Assembly (NCBI GenBank): GCA_002731395.1
Contig: PCBQ01000075.1
Coordinates: forward strand, 1 to 8,192
DNA: 8,192 nt
Direction of reading: 5' to 3'
Source: Methanobacteriota archaeon
GTDB lineage: Archaea > Thermoplasmatota > Poseidoniia > Poseidoniales > Poseidoniaceae
Shown here piece by piece: positions 1 to 6,624 of the stretch. Below the pieces are notes generated by a model. The model was not told where the DNA came from, did not search any database, and saw only the letters and a list, made by a program, of their open reading frames with translations. Every line of letters begins with the position of its first letter. The stretch's first letter is position 1. A program made the position numbers and the translations under genes.

Positions 1-138
1 CTGGCTGCATCAATGGTGCTACCCGACCTTGAGAGCCGGCAACTCGTCCTGGCAAGCTCAACGCTTCAGGAAGCCGTCGGTGAATTCGAAATTGGCCTTC
101 GCGACCTCCGTCGCGATCTTGGTTTGGAAGAAGAGTAA
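1..138 (+). CDS. C-terminal fragment of an unidentified protein (5' end outside window)
   Basis: An open frame runs from the first base of the window to a TAA at 136-138 and gives the last 45 residues of a protein that starts to the left. The tail contains an amphipathic, charged stretch (GLRDLRRDLGLEEE) and ends in acidic residues. I recognise no domain in so short a piece and assign no function. The reading is supported by the lack of stops in this frame, by codon use like the neighbouring genes, and by the following + strand gene starting only 47 bases later in the same direction, which would suit a shared transcript. Confidence 0.6.
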   Translation: MAASMVLPDLESRQLVLASSTLQEAVGEFEIGLRDLRRDLGLEEE

Positions 139-153
139 ATTCAGAAAAAGCGG

Positions 154-166
154 GGATTGAAAACCT
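154..166 (+). promoter_or_regulatory. possible archaeal TATA-like element upstream of the SDR gene
   Basis: The only A/T-rich element in the 47-base gap before the SDR gene is ATTGAAAA, centred about 26 nt upstream of the ATG at 186. There is no Shine-Dalgarno sequence before that ATG. This spacing is what a leaderless archaeal transcript starting at or next to the ATG would show. The match to a TATA consensus is weak, so this is suggestive only. Confidence 0.25.
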
Positions 167-185
167 CCTCAACGGCCGCAGACTC

Positions 186-1082
186 ATGGTACGCTGGTCG
201 CCTGAACAGATGCCATCTCCGGCAGGCCTCCGCGTGGTCATCACAGGGTCCAACACCGGCATTGGGTACGAGGCTGCACGTCTCTTTGCACAAGCTGGAG
301 CGGACGTGACCCTTGCGTGCCGGGACATGGGGAAAGCGGAGGCGGCGATTCAGAGGATTCGTACCTTTACCCAGAACGGCTCGCTTGAGGCTCGACACCT
401 CGACCTTGCTGATTTGGACAGCGTTACGGCTTTCTCCGACGCTTTTCGAAACGCACATGATCGCTTGGATCGTTTGATCCTTAATGCAGGATTGATGGTA
501 CCTCCCCTTGGGCGGACCGTTCAAGGATTTGAACAGCAATTTGGCGTCAACCACCTCGGTCATTTCGCCTTGACGTGCCATTTGCACCCACTTTTGGTTT
601 CCACCAAGGGCGCGCGCGTGACATCAATCACGAGCGTCGCCGGTGACGTGGGCCGCATGTGGTGGAACGATCCGAACTGGGAGTCCATGCGGTACGTGCG
701 GTGGCAAGCCTATGGGCAAAGCAAACTGGCCAACCAACTCTTCATCCGGGGATTGGCGGCCAGGGCACCGTACGACACAACGCTCGCCCACCCTGGTTGG
801 TCTCGTACGCGACTGCAGCGCCACTCCATTGGAGCGACGCTTGGAAACGTCGTGCTTCGTCCGTTCAACATGAGCGCAGAACGGGGGGCTTGGCCCACCC
901 TCCGCGCAGCCATGGAGCTTGACGTTGCCCCCGGCGCGTATTTTGGTGCAAAGGGATTGACGCAACTTGCCGGACCACCCAAACTTCGCCGTCATGCCCG
1001 TAGGGCGCGAAACGATGAGGACGTCGAACGGTTGTGGGCATTAAGCGAAGACTTGACCGGACAACGCCTTGTCCTTGACTGA
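186..1082 (+). CDS. short-chain dehydrogenase/reductase (retinol dehydrogenase/WWOX-like SDR)
   Basis: A predicted cytosolic NAD(P)(H)-dependent oxidoreductase of 298 residues. The classical SDR signature is complete: a Rossmann glycine motif TGSNTGIG at residues 20-27, NAG at 100-102, the structural Asn in GVNHLGHF (N122), a catalytic Ser in SITSVAG (S150), and the YxxxK pair in YGQSK (Y176, K180). An Arg just after the second beta strand (LACRD, about 43-47) is typical of NADP(H)-preferring members. The ACRD, NHLGHF and HPGW motifs (about 202-205) resemble the retinol dehydrogenase/WWOX/protochlorophyllide-reductase-like branch, whose substrates are usually lipophilic alcohols, aldehydes or ketones; the actual substrate cannot be read from sequence. 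ATG at 186 is chosen because of the AT-rich element 26 nt upstream; an in-frame ATG at 210 would put the glycine motif at residues 12-19, the more usual SDR position, and is a real alternative. It converges with the next gene, 4 nt away. Confidence 0.9.
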   Translation: MVRWSPEQMPSPAGLRVVITGSNTGIGYEAARLFAQAGADVTLACRDMGKAEAAIQRIRTFTQNGSLEARHLDLADLDSVTAFSDAFRNAHDRLDRLILNAGLMVPPLGRTVQGFEQQFGVNHLGHFALTCHLHPLLVSTKGARVTSITSVAGDVGRMWWNDPNWESMRYVRWQAYGQSKLANQLFIRGLAARAPYDTTLAHPGWSRTRLQRHSIGATLGNVVLRPFNMSAERGAWPTLRAAMELDVAPGAYFGAKGLTQLAGPPKLRRHARRARNDEDVERLWALSEDLTGQRLVLD

Positions 1083-1086
1083 TGCC

Positions 1087-2103
1087 TCACATGGAGAACA
1101 GAACCTTGCCGACGTTGTTCCCGTCATGCATGTGTTGGTGCGCGGCCGGTGCTTGCTCAATCGGAAAAACACGATCGATGACCGGAACAAGGTGACCTTC
1201 TGCAACGCCTTGGACCAACCGCTCCATCTGTTCAAGGATGACGTCTTGACGTGACCACGTGCCCATGTGAACGCCGAATAACGCGCGGTTTCGGGCCATC
1301 AAACGTAGTGGGTCAATTTCCTTCCTTCTCAGCCACGCAAGCGCGGTCCGAATGGGCCGACGCTTTTCGGACGGGGCAAAGCTGGACATGCCAAAGGTGT
1401 ACACGTTCCCTCCTTCTCGGCATGCAGAGAGGCTGCGCACGAGGTGATCACCACCGATAGGATCCAGCACGTGATCCACACCAACTCCCTCGGTTGCCGT
1501 TCGAATCACGTCAACAAAATCCTCTGAATGACGGTCGATGGGCGTGCCACCGAACGAACGGATGATGTCGGCTTTTCCAGCAGAGGCGGTTGCCCACACC
1601 CGTTCGACCCCCGCCCATCGGCATAGTTGCAATGCAGCCGTGCCCACTCCTCCACCACCGCCATGGATGAGTACGGAATGTTCTGATGAAAGATGGCCAA
1701 GGTGGTGCAGCATGTGGTGCGCGGTCAGGTAGGTCACTGGCATGGCGGCCGCTGCCTCCAACGTCATACCCTCTGGGATTCGAATGACGCGTTCGGCCGC
1801 GCAATTCAGATGGCTCATGTGGGCGCCCGTTCCAGGTACTGCGATGACAGAATCACCAACCTCGAGATGGTCAACACCTTTCCCAAGCGCTACCACGGTC
1901 CCGGATGCCTCGTATCCGGGCGTGAAGGGATACGGCGGTCGAGGGTTGTACAGGCCGAGCCGCTGAAGCAGATCGGCGAAGTTGATGCCTCCATATGCCA
2001 CGTCAACCGCTACCTCACCAGGGCCTGGTGGTGATGCATCGAATGTTTCCACGCGCATCGTTTCTGGTGCGCCCGCCTTGGTGAACACCAACCGTTTCGG
2101 CAT
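1087..2103 (-). CDS. zinc-independent MDR: quinone oxidoreductase, VAT-1-like
   Basis: A 338-residue medium-chain dehydrogenase/reductase, about the normal family length and complete. The N-terminal GroES-like half carries GGINFADLLQRLGLY (38-52) and FTPGYEASG (60-68). The C-terminal Rossmann half has the nucleotide-binding loop HGGGGGVGTAALQL (147-160), ATASAGK (171-177), DPIGG (214-218) and a NNVGKVLF end (329-336). These blocks and their order match the VAT-1/quinone oxidoreductase subgroup. The catalytic zinc ligands of alcohol dehydrogenases are missing (Asn-Phe replaces the first Cys region, Tyr replaces His in GHE), and the four-Cys structural zinc lobe is absent, so it should be an NADPH-dependent reductase of quinones or activated alkenes rather than an alcohol dehydrogenase. 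It is divergent from glyA across 61 bp and convergent with the SDR. The physiological substrate is unknown. Confidence 0.92.
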   Translation of the reverse strand: MPKRLVFTKAGAPETMRVETFDASPPGPGEVAVDVAYGGINFADLLQRLGLYNPRPPYPFTPGYEASGTVVALGKGVDHLEVGDSVIAVPGTGAHMSHLNCAAERVIRIPEGMTLEAAAAMPVTYLTAHHMLHHLGHLSSEHSVLIHGGGGGVGTAALQLCRWAGVERVWATASAGKADIIRSFGGTPIDRHSEDFVDVIRTATEGVGVDHVLDPIGGDHLVRSLSACREGGNVYTFGMSSFAPSEKRRPIRTALAWLRRKEIDPLRLMARNRALFGVHMGTWSRQDVILEQMERLVQGVAEGHLVPVIDRVFPIEQAPAAHQHMHDGNNVGKVLFSM

Positions 2104-2164
2104 ATGGGAGGGTCAGGGTGTGACCGTTTGAAACCGCCGCTGACGTGCACATGGCGCCGTCAGA
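2104..2164. promoter_or_regulatory. divergent intergenic region between the MDR gene and glyA
   Basis: This 61-bp spacer must hold both promoters. The one A/T-rich element is TTTGAAA at 2127-2133 (TTTCAAA on the other strand). Its centre is 27 nt upstream of the MDR ATG at 2103, the usual TATA spacing for a leaderless archaeal transcript, and about 35 nt upstream of the first glyA ATG. No Shine-Dalgarno motif is visible for the MDR gene. Assignment as a TATA box is tentative. Confidence 0.35.
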
Positions 2165-3454
2165 ATGGCTTTGAACGGGCGTGATTACAAGGAAACCATG
2201 AGCGCCCCATCCCATGAAACTGCAAAGCGCGTGCTGGACGCCATTGATCAGAGTGGAGCGCACTATGGCTCTGGCTTCCCAATGATCGCGAGTGAAAATG
2301 TGATCTCCCCGATGGTCCGGCGTGCATGTGACAGCGATCTTCACGGCCGGTATGCGGAGGGCCTGCCCGGGAAGCGGTACTACCAGGGTTGCGACGATTT
2401 CGACACCATCGAAACCATTGGCATCGATTTGGCCAAGAAGGTCTTCAACGCCAATTTTGCCAACATCCAACCGATTTCTGGAACGGTCGCCAACATCGCT
2501 GCCCTCAAGGCCATGGTGAAACCGGGCGACCGAATCACGGCGGTCTCTACCGCTGACGGTGGACACATTTCACACGCTCAGATGGGCGCGGTGGGTTTGC
2601 GGGGACTCGACCTTCACACCTATCCGTGGAACGAAGACCGCATGGAGCCGGACATCGAGGCTGCCGCGGCCATGATCCGTGAAACAAAACCATCTTTGGC
2701 CTTGTTCGGGGCCTCAGTGTTCCTCTTCCCCACACCTCTGCAAGAGCTCGCCGATGCCGCACACGAGGTCGGCGCACGGGTGATGTATGACGGCGCTCAC
2801 GTGCTGGGCCTCATCGCGGGTGGTGTGTTCCAAGACCCGTTGAGGGAGGGGGCGGACATCATGACAGGCTCTTCGCACAAGACCTTCCCAGGTCCGCAGG
2901 GCGGGTTTTTGCTGTCCAACACAGACGATGAGAAGATGCAGCGACGCCTGAACAACGCGGTCTTCCCGGGTACAAATTCATCCTATCATCTTCATCATGT
3001 GGCCGGCAAAGCGGTGGCGTTGGCTGAGTTCGAGGCTTTTGGTGCAGACTATGCCCAAGACATCGTCACCAACGCGAAAGCGTTGGCCGAATCCCTTGCT
3101 GCGGAAGGCTTCGACGTGTTGGCTGAGGAACGGGGGTACACCGCCAGTCACCAGGTCTTGACCCGACACGGCGAGACCGATTCTGGTGCCGGACGGGCCG
3201 CAGCAGCCCTGCTCGAGGAAGCCGGGATCATCACAAACATGAACATGCTTCCAGGCGACTCCCGGGCCCTTTCTCCTTCTGGCCTACGTCTTGGGGTTCA
3301 GGAATTGACCCGACACGGCATGGGGCCTGACCAGATGCAAGACGTCGCCGCATGTTTCCGACGTGTGTTGCTCGACGGCGTCGATCCAGCACAAGTGAAG
3401 GGCGAGGTGGCTGCCCTCCGTGAAGGCTTCACTGAAATTCACTATTGCTTCTGA
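2165..3454 (+). CDS. glyA: serine hydroxymethyltransferase (archaeal type)
   Basis: A PLP enzyme that interconverts serine and glycine while moving a one-carbon unit to a pterin carrier; cytosolic housekeeping. It has 429 residues and is complete. Landmarks: IASENV (41-46), the substrate/PLP motif GRYAEGLPGKRYYQG (61-75), DGAHVLGL with the PLP-ring Asp and His (D209, H212), the Schiff-base lysine in TGSSHKTFPGPQGG (K239), and SGLRLGV with the carboxylate-binding Arg (R375). The HKTFPGPQGG form resembles archaeal SHMTs rather than the common bacterial THKTLRGPRGG. Sequence alone does not show whether the carrier is tetrahydrofolate or a methanopterin. The start is uncertain: ATG 2165 gives an 11-residue extension without a ribosome site, while ATG 2198 has AAGGA four bases upstream and still leaves about 30 residues before the SEN motif. 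The gene stands alone on its strand, with a convergent neighbour downstream. Confidence 0.96.
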   Translation: MALNGRDYKETMSAPSHETAKRVLDAIDQSGAHYGSGFPMIASENVISPMVRRACDSDLHGRYAEGLPGKRYYQGCDDFDTIETIGIDLAKKVFNANFANIQPISGTVANIAALKAMVKPGDRITAVSTADGGHISHAQMGAVGLRGLDLHTYPWNEDRMEPDIEAAAAMIRETKPSLALFGASVFLFPTPLQELADAAHEVGARVMYDGAHVLGLIAGGVFQDPLREGADIMTGSSHKTFPGPQGGFLLSNTDDEKMQRRLNNAVFPGTNSSYHLHHVAGKAVALAEFEAFGADYAQDIVTNAKALAESLAAEGFDVLAEERGYTASHQVLTRHGETDSGAGRAAAALLEEAGIITNMNMLPGDSRALSPSGLRLGVQELTRHGMGPDQMQDVAACFRRVLLDGVDPAQVKGEVAALREGFTEIHYCF

Positions 3455-3523
3455 GCGAGAACGTTTCAGAGTGCTGCACGCACCTATTCGACATCGCGAA
3501 AGTCAAACGCTGTGAACGTCCTG

Positions 3524-3539
3524 GCGTGATCGGTCACGC
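3524..3539. terminator. short perfect hairpin in the convergent glyA / surface-protein junction
   Basis: GCGTGA - TCGG - TCACGC forms a perfect 6-bp stem with a 4-base loop in the 79-bp junction between two convergent genes. It covers the stop codon of the - strand gene (3534-3536). On the + strand it is followed by a T-rich but interrupted stretch (TTCCTTGGTTTGCTTTC). It could help end transcripts from glyA, but the stem is short and there is no clean T run, so the call is weak. Confidence 0.25.
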
Positions 3540-6530
3540 TTCCTTGGTTTGCTTTCGACCAACAAAAGCCGCCGCTACAAGGGCGCTCAGCATCGTGGAC
3601 ACCACTCCAATGCTTGGTAAGCCATCGCTCTCTTCCGCTTCCTTGACGGGCACCGCTTCGTCGGCGGTGTCTTCGGCATCCTCGCAAAGCATCCAGTGAA
3701 TGTCAACACCAGGCGCTCCAGCCCCGGTGATGCCGCCAGCTTCTGCAAGGTACAAGTCATTGGAACCTGCCGGCCATTCGACGACAGAGTTCCCCGGATA
3801 GAAGCCAACGCTGCTGTCCCACACCGGTTGCCCGTTTGCTTCCCACGTGTCCTCACATGGGCAGACATATGGGGTCCAGAACTCGTCCAGTCCTCCGTCC
3901 ACAATCGGATCTGCAACCCAATCAGGGCCGCCGCTTGCGTCGTCATGGATGAAGACAATCTGGTAGTAGTTTCCTGAATTCACGGGGAATTGGTACACGT
4001 CACCGATGACAGGCGCCGTCGTGTTGTCCCACACCGCCACGCTCAATCCGTCGCAAGGGCCAGGGCTTGGCCCATTGCCGTTGCAAAGGACCCAGTGGAT
4101 GTCGATTCCCGGCTCTCCGCCACCGACCGAGACACCACCAGATTCCAGTGGAATGTACAGGTTCCCCGTGTTTGCAGGATGTTCGACGACATAGTCTCCA
4201 GGATACGCGGTTCCTGCAACCCACACCGGCTCGCCGTTGGCTACCCATGTTTCCTTGCACGGACAGTCGATGGGTGACCACACGTCCATGTCAACGTCGG
4301 GCGCATTCACGCTCCAAAACGGACTTCCTTGGTTGACTTGGTAGTAGTCTTGAGAACCGCTCGGATACTCGTAGATCTCACCCGAACTCACGTTTATCGA
4401 TGCGTCCCAGACGCCGATGACGTCCAATCCAGCGCATGGACTGGAATATGGCATCGCACTACCGTCGCAATGGTCCCAGTCAAGGGCGGACAGCGTTGGT
4501 TCCGAGCCATTAAACCAGTTGTCTAGAGCGATCCAAAGTGTACCGGACGTCGCAGGCCACTCGACCACGTCATTGACGCTGTACAACGTTGAAGCGTCCC
4601 ACACCGGCTGGCCGTTTGCGACCCACGTCTCCTTGCATGGGCACTCGATGGGCGACCACACGTCCATGTCAACGTCGGGCGCATTCACGCTCCAGAACGG
4701 GCTGCCAGGATTGACCTGATAGAAGTCCTCAGACCCAGCAGGGTACTCGTAAATCTCACCTGAGGTGACGTTCATCGAGGCGTCCCACACGCCGACAATG
4801 TCCAATCCTGCACATGGCGTGGTGGCAGGGACGTTCGAGCCATAGCAAGGTTCCCATGACATGTCAGTCGAGGGCTCAGCACCGCTGAATTGGTTGTCGA
4901 GGGCAACCCACAGATCATTGGAACCCGAGGGCCACTCGACCACATCGTCTTCGTAGTACACCGTGGTAGCATCCCACACAGGTTCGCCGCTGTTCATCCA
5001 CACCTCTTCACAGGGGCACTCCACCGGCGCCCACACGTCCAGATCAACCGTTGGAGAGAGGACCTCTTGGTCCACATATCCTTGGATGACCACCTGGTAG
5101 TAATTCTCCGAACCCGCGGGGTGTTCGTAAATTTCTCCCGTTGAGACACGGGCCATGTCGTACCATGCACCAACGTAGTCCAAGCCACCACAAGGACCGC
5201 TCGAGGCATTGTCCTGCTGGCCGCAGAGTTCCCATTCGTTCCCATCTGCCCACGGCTGTCCGGGTTCAACGCCTGCCGTGGTTGACGGCATGACGGCGAT
5301 CCAGAAGGAGGTTGAATTTGCAGGATGGAGCACGATTGTCCCAGAGGTGTAGGTGGTGCTTGAATCCCAAACAGGTTGGCCCCCAGCCTCCCAAATTTCC
5401 TCGCAGGTGCAGTATTTCTCAGACCATGCGTCAAGATCGACGCCCGGCGCGCCCACCAACTGGGCACTAATGCCCGTTGAAACGATGTAGAAATTCCCTG
5501 ACCCGGCAGGGTACTGGAAGATGTCTCCAGCGGTCACAATTGTGCTGTTGGTCCACACCTTCCCACCGGTTCCGTTGAAATCGTCGCATAGGAATCCAGT
5601 GGTGGCTTCTCCGCTGCACAACCTCCAGATTTGCGAGCTTTGGGAGCCTCCTGGCTCGATCCCCGTCCCATGATCGAACGAGTAGTACAGCACATTCGAT
5701 CCCGCGGGCCATTCAACGACCGCATTTTGCAGGTATTCGACCGTCGCATCCCAGAGGGGCATGCCGCTGTCTTCCCAAATTTCCTTGCAGTCACAATGCA
5801 ATGGTTCTCCCCATGCGTCGAGGTCGACACCAGGCGCGCCAACAGTTTGGCTGCTCATGCCCACGCCTACGACGGTGTAGAAATGATCTGAGTTCGCAGG
5901 GTACTCGTACACCTCACCCTCTGAAACGAGCGTAGAGTTTTCCCAAACTGGCGTGGAAACGTTCACCAGCGATGCACACGAACCCTCGCAGAGCGTCCAG
6001 ATGCCCGTATCCTCTGAAGGAACATCACCCGCGCTCGTGCCGGCATCCAGCGCGAACCAAACGGCGCCGTTGTGCTCCAGAATTTGCCATGGATTGTACG
6101 CGACTGTGGAATCCCACACGATGCCGCTTGCTTCAGCAATCTCTTCGCATGAACAAGGCCCAACCCATTTTGTGGTGGTCCCCGGCTCAGACGTGGGTCC
6201 TCCAGTCGTGGTTTGCCAGAAGTTTTGGGAACCCACGGGCCATTCAACAATGTCGTTGACAGTGTAGGATGCCGTACTCTCCCATGTTGGGCCACCTAGG
6301 CCATCCGACATCATGACAAAGTCACAGTCCGAACTGGACCCACTCTGGTTACCCGAGAGCTGATGAGAATCCCTCGCACTGGCGTGTGTTGGGTCGGCTT
6401 CGTTTTGGGTTTCAAAATCCATCACAGTGCTGCTGTGGTCCATGCTGTAAACAGACATGTGCAGAACCATAATCGCGACGATCAACCAACAACTCAATTT
6501 GCGCATGCCACGATGGGGTATTTTTTCCAT
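3534..6530 (-). CDS. large secreted, cell-anchored repeat protein of CBM5/12-like modules
   Basis: A predicted exported surface protein of 998 residues. The N-terminus has a basic start (MRKL at residues 9-12) and a hydrophobic segment at about 13-29, a signal peptide. A short Ser/Asp/Glu-rich linker follows, then 14 tandem modules of about 55-75 residues (about 69-951), then an acidic linker, and finally LPSIG plus a hydrophobic stretch (about 974-990) ending GRKQTKEA, a C-terminal membrane anchor like the sortable tails of archaeal surface proteins. Each module follows the plan W-D-x-S/T-x-x-Y-x-x-G-(D/E)-x-V-x-(W/Y)-P-A-G-S-x-x-(F/Y/L)-(W/Y), often with E-P-G and a final W-x-L-C. This is reminiscent of CBM5/12 chitin-binding domains, so polysaccharide binding is inferred, not shown. 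There is no catalytic domain. At least 11 N-x-S/T sequons are present, and the protein is very acidic. ATG 6530 is chosen because it precedes the signal peptide closely; ATG 6506 (MRKLSCWL) is equally plausible. A longer frame from 6662 would overlap the upstream gene and bury the signal peptide. Confidence 0.9.
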   Translation of the reverse strand: MEKIPHRGMRKLSCWLIVAIMVLHMSVYSMDHSSTVMDFETQNEADPTHASARDSHQLSGNQSGSSSDCDFVMMSDGLGGPTWESTASYTVNDIVEWPVGSQNFWQTTTGGPTSEPGTTTKWVGPCSCEEIAEASGIVWDSTVAYNPWQILEHNGAVWFALDAGTSAGDVPSEDTGIWTLCEGSCASLVNVSTPVWENSTLVSEGEVYEYPANSDHFYTVVGVGMSSQTVGAPGVDLDAWGEPLHCDCKEIWEDSGMPLWDATVEYLQNAVVEWPAGSNVLYYSFDHGTGIEPGGSQSSQIWRLCSGEATTGFLCDDFNGTGGKVWTNSTIVTAGDIFQYPAGSGNFYIVSTGISAQLVGAPGVDLDAWSEKYCTCEEIWEAGGQPVWDSSTTYTSGTIVLHPANSTSFWIAVMPSTTAGVEPGQPWADGNEWELCGQQDNASSGPCGGLDYVGAWYDMARVSTGEIYEHPAGSENYYQVVIQGYVDQEVLSPTVDLDVWAPVECPCEEVWMNSGEPVWDATTVYYEDDVVEWPSGSNDLWVALDNQFSGAEPSTDMSWEPCYGSNVPATTPCAGLDIVGVWDASMNVTSGEIYEYPAGSEDFYQVNPGSPFWSVNAPDVDMDVWSPIECPCKETWVANGQPVWDASTLYSVNDVVEWPATSGTLWIALDNWFNGSEPTLSALDWDHCDGSAMPYSSPCAGLDVIGVWDASINVSSGEIYEYPSGSQDYYQVNQGSPFWSVNAPDVDMDVWSPIDCPCKETWVANGEPVWVAGTAYPGDYVVEHPANTGNLYIPLESGGVSVGGGEPGIDIHWVLCNGNGPSPGPCDGLSVAVWDNTTAPVIGDVYQFPVNSGNYYQIVFIHDDASGGPDWVADPIVDGGLDEFWTPYVCPCEDTWEANGQPVWDSSVGFYPGNSVVEWPAGSNDLYLAEAGGITGAGAPGVDIHWMLCEDAEDTADEAVPVKEAEESDGLPSIGVVSTMLSALVAAAFVGRKQTKEA
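4276..4316 (-). repeat. 41-bp direct repeat, copy 1 (partner at 4654-4694)
   Basis: These 41 bases are identical to 4654-4694. The spacing is exactly 378 bp, or 126 codons, which is one full two-module unit, so the repeat is in frame. It encodes the WSVNAPDVDMDVWS region at the end of a type B module. Identity at third codon positions points to a recent duplication or to gene conversion. Confidence 0.9.
4654..4694 (-). repeat. 41-bp direct repeat, copy 2 (partner at 4276-4316)
   Basis: The second copy of the identical 41-bp block, in the preceding type B module of the same protein. Similarity continues on both sides with scattered changes: over the 73 residues from the GLD motif region through GxPVW, the two copies differ at about 11 positions, nearly all conservative. 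Confidence 0.9.
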
Positions 6531-6565
6531 ATAGCGTTGTTTACGACGGACGCTCCCGCGCCAAG

Positions 6566-6585
6566 AAAAAACTCCTTTCGCGAAA
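6566..6585 (-). terminator. oligo-T tract and small palindrome after the alkB-like gene
   Basis: On the - strand, about 40 bases past the alkB-like stop codon, there is a perfect palindrome TTTCGCGAAA (6576-6585), then GGAG, then six Ts (6571-6566). Archaeal transcripts often end at oligo-T tracts, so this could separate the alkB-like gene from the surface-protein gene. Equally, the palindrome could be an operator in front of the surface-protein gene. The stem leaves almost no loop, so it is not a classical intrinsic terminator. Confidence 0.3.
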
Positions 6586-6624
6586 ACGCCACAGTTATCC
6601 GACAAGGGCGTTGCCCGAAGAGCG

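Larger units (their letters stand above)
3678..6326 (-). repeat. array of 14 alternating modules (7 two-module units) inside the surface protein
   Basis: Two module types alternate. Type B starts near GPC-x-GLD, carries V-W-D...GEIYEYPAGS...YYQV, then APxVDxDVW, and ends in C-P-C. Type A starts E/K-E-x-W, carries G-x-PVWD...VVEWPAGS...W-x-A-L-D, then EPG, and ends W-x-x-C. Type B and type A share the same core (W-D ... G/D-x-V-x-W/Y-P-A-G-S), so they look like diverged copies of one ancestor. In protein numbering from the 6530 start, the order is B 69-127, A 128-183, B 184-248, A 249-307, B 308-376, A 377-438, B 439-507, A 508-564, B 565-632, A 633-690, B 691-758, A 759-818, B 819-892, A 893-951. 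Typical units hold four cysteines at fixed places, suggesting disulfides in each unit. The first modules (B 69-127, A 128-183) are the most divergent. Confidence 0.85.

Noticed and set aside
141..587. 148-codon open frame on the - strand opposite the SDR gene
   Set aside because: It lies fully antisense to a well-supported SDR, has no recognisable motif, and its composition looks like a reverse shadow of a GC-rich coding sequence.
1087..2103. Zinc alcohol dehydrogenase for the MDR gene
   Set aside because: The catalytic Cys and His zinc ligands and the four-Cys structural lobe are missing; the sequence fits the VAT-1/quinone oxidoreductase group.
3678..6326. Periodic repeats as a CRISPR array
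   Set aside because: The period is about 378 bp, the copies are diverged and in frame, and both repeat and spacer parts code for protein.
3678..6326. C-P-C motifs as metal-binding or rubredoxin-like sites that could serve the AlkB-like enzyme
   Set aside because: Rubredoxin needs two CxxC-type knuckles; here the motif is CxC joining two modules in an exported protein, which fits structural disulfides better.
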